Source of the DNA: Rhodobacteraceae bacterium UBA2553
GTDB taxonomy: Bacteria > Pseudomonadota > Alphaproteobacteria > Rhodobacterales > Rhodobacteraceae
Length of the DNA: 9,884 nucleotides
Reading direction: 5' to 3'
NCBI GenBank assembly: GCA_002340515.1
Contig: DDMF01000165.1
Coordinates: forward strand, 11,917 to 21,800
In this document: in pieces, positions 6,405 through 9,884 of the stretch
Numbering within the stretch: position 1 is the stretch's first letter
Layout of the letters: each line of letters begins with the position of its first letter
The notes under the pieces: model-generated
Told to the model about the DNA's origin: nothing
Seen by the model: only the letters and a program-made list of their open reading frames with translations
Databases searched by the model: none
Position numbers and translations under genes: made by a program

Positions 6405-8851
6405 TAGCTTGCCCCCTGCCCTGCTGTTTTCAGATGCGCCATGACCTGATCACGCGGACCATCCACTGCCAGCCGACCGTTTTGGAAAATCAACGTCCGG
6501 TCGGTCAGAGCCATGATCGGCATGCGGTGTGTGGCGATAATGGCGGTGCGACCAACTAGCCAGGTTTCCAAGCGGCTGACCAAAGTGCGCTCCAGCGTTT
6601 GATCCAGCGCCGCTGTGGGTTCGTCCAAGAGCACAATCTTGGGATCCTGTAACCAGATCCGCGCCCAACCAATGGATTGACGCTGACCAATCGAAAGCCC
6701 CTCACCCATGTCGCGTATTTCAAGATCCAGCCCTTTGGCGTGTCCGCGCACAAAGGGGCCTAACCCTGCAAAATCAAGGGCTTGCAGCAAACGGTCATCT
6801 TCACGCTCCAACATTGACAGGTTCAGATTGTCACGCAGACTGCCCGCAAACAGGCGCACGTCTTGGCTGAGATAGCCAATGCCACGGCGCAGATCTTTCG
6901 GCGCGATTTGCGCCATGTCCACACCATCGAGCATCATCCGTCCAGAGGTCGGCGCATAGAGGCCGGACAACAGTTTCAGGAAGGTTGATTTGCCCGATCC
7001 ATTGGCGCCCAAAATTGCAACGCGTTGTCCCGGCTCAATGGCCACGGCGGGCACATCGACACCCGGCGCGTCTTCGTCATAGGAAAACCGCATCTCGCGG
7101 ATCTCAAAATGGCCCCTCAATGTGTCGCGGCGCAGATAGGTGCGGCCTTGTGCTTCGTCCTGTTCCGAATTGGCAATACTGTCCAACCCATCAAGCGCGG
7201 ATTTCACATTGGACCAGCGCGCCAGAGTGCCGGACAGTTGGGTCAGCGGCCCCAAAGTACGGCCAGACAGGATGCCAACCGCAATGATCGAGCCCACGGT
7301 GAACTCGCCCGCGAATACCATGTAAGTACCTAGGATCACTGCGGAAACATAAGTCGCCTGTTGCAAACCTTGCGACCAGAACGTCAACCAAGAGGAAAGC
7401 TTGCGCTGTTCGCTGTTTTTAACAGCCGAAAGCATGTTCAACTCGGTCCACAAACGGCGCACACGGTCTTCTCCGCGCTGCGATTTAATGGTGTCGAGCT
7501 CGTAAATCGCCTCGTGCAACAACCGGGACGCTTTGGTCGACGCCCCTTGGGTTTCTTGCGAAATCGCAATCATACGCTTTTGCAAAAAGAACCCCGGCAG
7601 GACCATCAAAATGCCGCCTGCGATCAACACCCAGACCACGTTTCCGGCGATCGAGCCCACCAGCACCAAGAACAAGAAAATAAAGGGAATATCCGTGATC
7701 GTGCCCACCGAGGAGGCGGTGAAAAACTCGCGCACCGACCCAAATTCGCGCATGGCGGAAAAGAGGCCAGAGGGTGATGTGGATCGCCGGTCAGATCGCA
7801 TCCCCAACACCCGGTCCATCAGGAGTTTTTGCACGTTCATTTCGATGGCACGCCCCGCGCCATCCATCAATCTGGCGCGTGCCGCTTTGATCGTTGCCTC
7901 AAGCAAGATCGCCACAAATGCCCCCGCCGCCAGCACCCAAAGCGTGGCGGTGGATTGATGCGGAATGACCCGGTCATAAACTTGCAATGAGAACAAGGCG
8001 ACCGCCACGGCCAGCATATTGGCGACAAAAGACCCCAGCGCCACATCCATGAAATAGCGTTTGAATTTCGGCAATTCCCCCCAGAACCAATGGTCCTGGA
8101 TACGCTTTGGCGCATGACGGGAAGACAGATCCTGAAGCGTGGCTTCTGCGGTGAGGATTGTGCCGGAAAAGAATCCGGAAAACTCATCCAGCGCCACCTC
8201 AATGCTGGCGCCATTGGCACCGGCTTCATAGACTCGCAGCAGGTCGCCATCCTGCGACAAAACCAACACTGCCTGACCGTTTTTCATCAACGCCAAGGCG
8301 GGCCAGGTGGTGGGGGAGCAAGCTTTTCCCTGCTGCCGCTCGCAGTTCAGGTCAAGCGAGGCCAAGGCGGCCTCCAGCATGTCAAAACTGGTGTCTTTAC
8401 GCCCTTTTGCCAAAGCTGATTGCATCGCGTCTGTCAGGTCATGAAGCACCGCGTCCTTGCCCAAAAGCCCCGCATAGACCGAGACCAAATCAGCGCGCGC
8501 CTTAAGGCGGTCTTGCTGGGTTGGCGCATCCTTCAAAGGATCAACCGCCGCAACGGGCGGTGCAGATGCCAGAATGGGTTTGCGCATTTTCAGGCGCGAC
8601 TTTGGACCCTTAGCTGCGGGTTGTACGGCACCGGGCGGATCGGTGGCACGCGCGCCGTTTTCTGGTGTTTTCGCGACGGCAGGCGCATTCACAACCGGTT
8701 TTGGCGTCGCGACTTTGACCACTTTACGTGCGACGGGTTTGGGTGTTGGCGCTGGGTTAGAGTTGGCCGTTTTCTTACTGGCGTGGCGCACACGCGCACC
8801 TGTAATGGTTGTGGGCAAAGGTGACTTTGGCGGCGACTTGGGCTGGGTCAT
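6404..8851 (-). CDS. Type I secretion ABC transporter (LapB/RTX-type permease-ATPase) with non-peptidase C39-like domain
   Basis: The 815-residue exporter energises secretion of an unfolded protein through the adaptor and outer-membrane channel. Residues 1-105 are a Pro/Ala/Lys-rich low-complexity leader. Residues 120-250 resemble the C39-like domain of RTX exporters but show no catalytic Cys motif, so it should bind rather than cut its substrate. The transmembrane domain starts near 262 and includes QVYDRVIPHQSTATLWVL (290-307). The nucleotide-binding domain has Walker A GANGSGKST (615-623), a Q-loop in YLSQD, the variant signature LSIGQ (719-723), Walker B with Glu744 (LLDEPTAALD), and the H-loop His775. 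All catalytic residues are present. The start ATG overlaps the TolC-like stop (ATGA, 8851-8848), and GGGGA lies about 7 nt upstream. The missing substrate gene leaves cargo unknown; RTX adhesins or similar giant proteins are the usual cargo of this subtype (inference). Confidence 0.94.
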   Translation of the reverse strand: MTQPKSPPKSPLPTTITGARVRHASKKTANSNPAPTPKPVARKVVKVATPKPVVNAPAVAKTPENGARATDPPGAVQPAAKGPKSRLKMRKPILASAPPVAAVDPLKDAPTQQDRLKARADLVSVYAGLLGKDAVLHDLTDAMQSALAKGRKDTSFDMLEAALASLDLNCERQQGKACSPTTWPALALMKNGQAVLVLSQDGDLLRVYEAGANGASIEVALDEFSGFFSGTILTAEATLQDLSSRHAPKRIQDHWFWGELPKFKRYFMDVALGSFVANMLAVAVALFSLQVYDRVIPHQSTATLWVLAAGAFVAILLEATIKAARARLMDGAGRAIEMNVQKLLMDRVLGMRSDRRSTSPSGLFSAMREFGSVREFFTASSVGTITDIPFIFLFLVLVGSIAGNVVWVLIAGGILMVLPGFFLQKRMIAISQETQGASTKASRLLHEAIYELDTIKSQRGEDRVRRLWTELNMLSAVKNSEQRKLSSWLTFWSQGLQQATYVSAVILGTYMVFAGEFTVGSIIAVGILSGRTLGPLTQLSGTLARWSNVKSALDGLDSIANSEQDEAQGRTYLRRDTLRGHFEIREMRFSYDEDAPGVDVPAVAIEPGQRVAILGANGSGKSTFLKLLSGLYAPTSGRMMLDGVDMAQIAPKDLRRGIGYLSQDVRLFAGSLRDNLNLSMLEREDDRLLQALDFAGLGPFVRGHAKGLDLEIRDMGEGLSIGQRQSIGWARIWLQDPKIVLLDEPTAALDQTLERTLVSRLETWLVGRTAIIATHRMPIMALTDRTLIFQNGRLAVDGPRDQVMAHLKTAGQGAS

Positions 8852-9884
8852 ATCTTGTCCCCGCTGACCAAAGCCCCGTATTCCCGCGCGATATCCACTT
8901 GGGTTCGGGCAATTTCGTACCGGATCGCCACATTTTCCTGCTCAAGCCGTGCGAGGTTTTCGACCACGCCAACCACATCCATCACAGTGCGGCGACCGGC
9001 ATCAAACTGGCGCTTGAAAAGATCGGTATTGGCACGCGCTTGTCCGGCCAGATCCGCGGCCTGACGGGTGCGGGCTTGTAATGAAATCAGCTTTTGTTCC
9101 AGCGATGCCTGACGGCGGCGGCTGTCTTCTTGCGCTTGCACGATACGGCGCTCGGCCCCATCGCGCGCGGCCTCGACCGCGGCCAGATTGTCCATCGTGC
9201 CAAAGCCAAAGCCCTGATCAGAGGTCATCACCAGACCGACGGTGCTGTCTTTGCCCACGGATGCGCTTGCGCCCAATCCGGGCAGCAACCCAGCACGGTC
9301 AATCTTGGCCTGCGCCACATCGCGGTCCAGCTCCGCCTCGGCCAACAACACGGTCAGAGGTTTCACACCCGCATCCCGCGTGAGCATCGCGGATACACCC
9401 CGCAGATCAGACACATCCTGTGCTGACATCGCCTTAAGCTCGGCCATCGCTGTCTGCGCATTCAGCATTTCGGTGTCATAGTTTGACCGGAGTTCCGACA
9501 GCTTGGCGCGGATCACGTTTTGGTCAGACATGTCCGACACGCCCCCGTTCACACGCGCGGTCATGATGCGGTCAAATTCGCGCATCGCGCCCAGCGCATG
9601 ATCTGCGACGGCGGCCTTTTCGCGGGCTTCTTGGGCTTTTAGATACAGGGTCAGCGCCGTGGACACGCGGTCATTGGTGTCAATCGACAGGTTCACAGCG
9701 GCGGCTTCCACATCCGCACGCGCAAACTCGCGTTCCGCCTTTTTGCGCCCATTGTCAAAGATCACCTGGTCAATCACCAAGCTCGCGACCAGATCGCCCA
9801 TGCTGGACAGGGACACTTGCGGCCCCAAGGTGGGCAGCCAGTTTTTATCCGCAGCCCGTGCGCGCAGTTTGGCGGCCCTTAGGT
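8848..9884 (-). CDS. TolC-family outer-membrane channel protein (partial, 5' end outside window)
   Basis: The C-terminal 344 residues of a TolC-type outer-membrane efflux protein are visible; the reading frame stays open to the right edge, so the true start and signal peptide lie beyond 9884. The sequence alternates long amphipathic helices rich in Ala, Arg, Gln and Glu with short strand segments, as in the TolC repeat. It runs from WLPTLGPQVSLSS through VIDQVIFDNGRKKAEREFA and LLPGLGASASVG (start of the second repeat) to FDAGRRTVMDVVGVVENLARLE near the C-terminus. The last resembles the conserved G-x-x-x-v-x-D-v-l-d signature before the final helix of T1SS TolC proteins. Being first in an overlapping set with the ABC and adaptor genes, it completes a tripartite type I secretion system. 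The family is usually 420-480 residues, so about 80-130 are missing. Confidence 0.92.
   Translation of the reverse strand, partial: LRAAKLRARAADKNWLPTLGPQVSLSSMGDLVASLVIDQVIFDNGRKKAEREFARADVEAAAVNLSIDTNDRVSTALTLYLKAQEAREKAAVADHALGAMREFDRIMTARVNGGVSDMSDQNVIRAKLSELRSNYDTEMLNAQTAMAELKAMSAQDVSDLRGVSAMLTRDAGVKPLTVLLAEAELDRDVAQAKIDRAGLLPGLGASASVGKDSTVGLVMTSDQGFGFGTMDNLAAVEAARDGAERRIVQAQEDSRRRQASLEQKLISLQARTRQAADLAGQARANTDLFKRQFDAGRRTVMDVVGVVENLARLEQENVAIRYEIARTQVDIAREYGALVSGDKI

Noticed and set aside
8848..9828. TTG at 9828 as the start of the TolC-like gene
   Set aside because: The frame continues open upstream to the window edge with sensible family sequence (KNWLPTLGP), and a start here would remove the signal peptide and first helices.

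Overview
The window looks like chromosomal DNA of an alphaproteobacterium, most likely a Rhodobacteraceae (Roseobacter-group) member. This rests on codon choice, the types of protein, and an intergenic GGGGCTCTGCCCC…CCCCGAGATATTTATAA element of a kind I associate with that family. No RNA gene, transposase, integrase or CRISPR array is visible. There are seven protein genes: five complete and two cut by the window ends.

Region 1 (1-2564, minus strand) is an exopolysaccharide-secretion pair: a YjbH/GfcD-type outer-membrane protein followed, with a 4-bp ATGA overlap, by a YjbF/GfcB-type lipoprotein that runs off the left edge. Region 2 (2565-2789) is the divergent control region. It holds a perfect 15-bp dyad and a plausible -10 box for the rightward genes.

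Region 3 (2790-5116, plus strand) is a two-gene lipid-catabolism unit: a long-chain/isovaleryl-type acyl-CoA dehydrogenase and a CaiB/BaiF-family alpha-methylacyl-CoA racemase-like protein. A GC-rich hairpin element lies between them. Together they fit oxidation of 2-methyl-branched acyl-CoAs: the racemase would supply the stereoisomer the dehydrogenase can use.

Region 4 (5117-5234) separates two convergent gene ends. It is AT-rich (30% GC over 5121-5220) and built from three diverged tandem 32-bp units, each with a TAAA-NNN-TTTA dyad. It is the least explained stretch of the window.

Region 5 (5235-9884, minus strand) is a complete type I secretion operon in the order TolC-like outer-membrane channel (5' end outside the window), ABC transporter, HlyD-like adaptor. 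The genes overlap by 4 bp and 1 bp, which suggests translational coupling. The ABC protein has a non-peptidase N-terminal domain and a long Pro/Ala/Lys-rich leader. No secreted substrate is encoded in the window.
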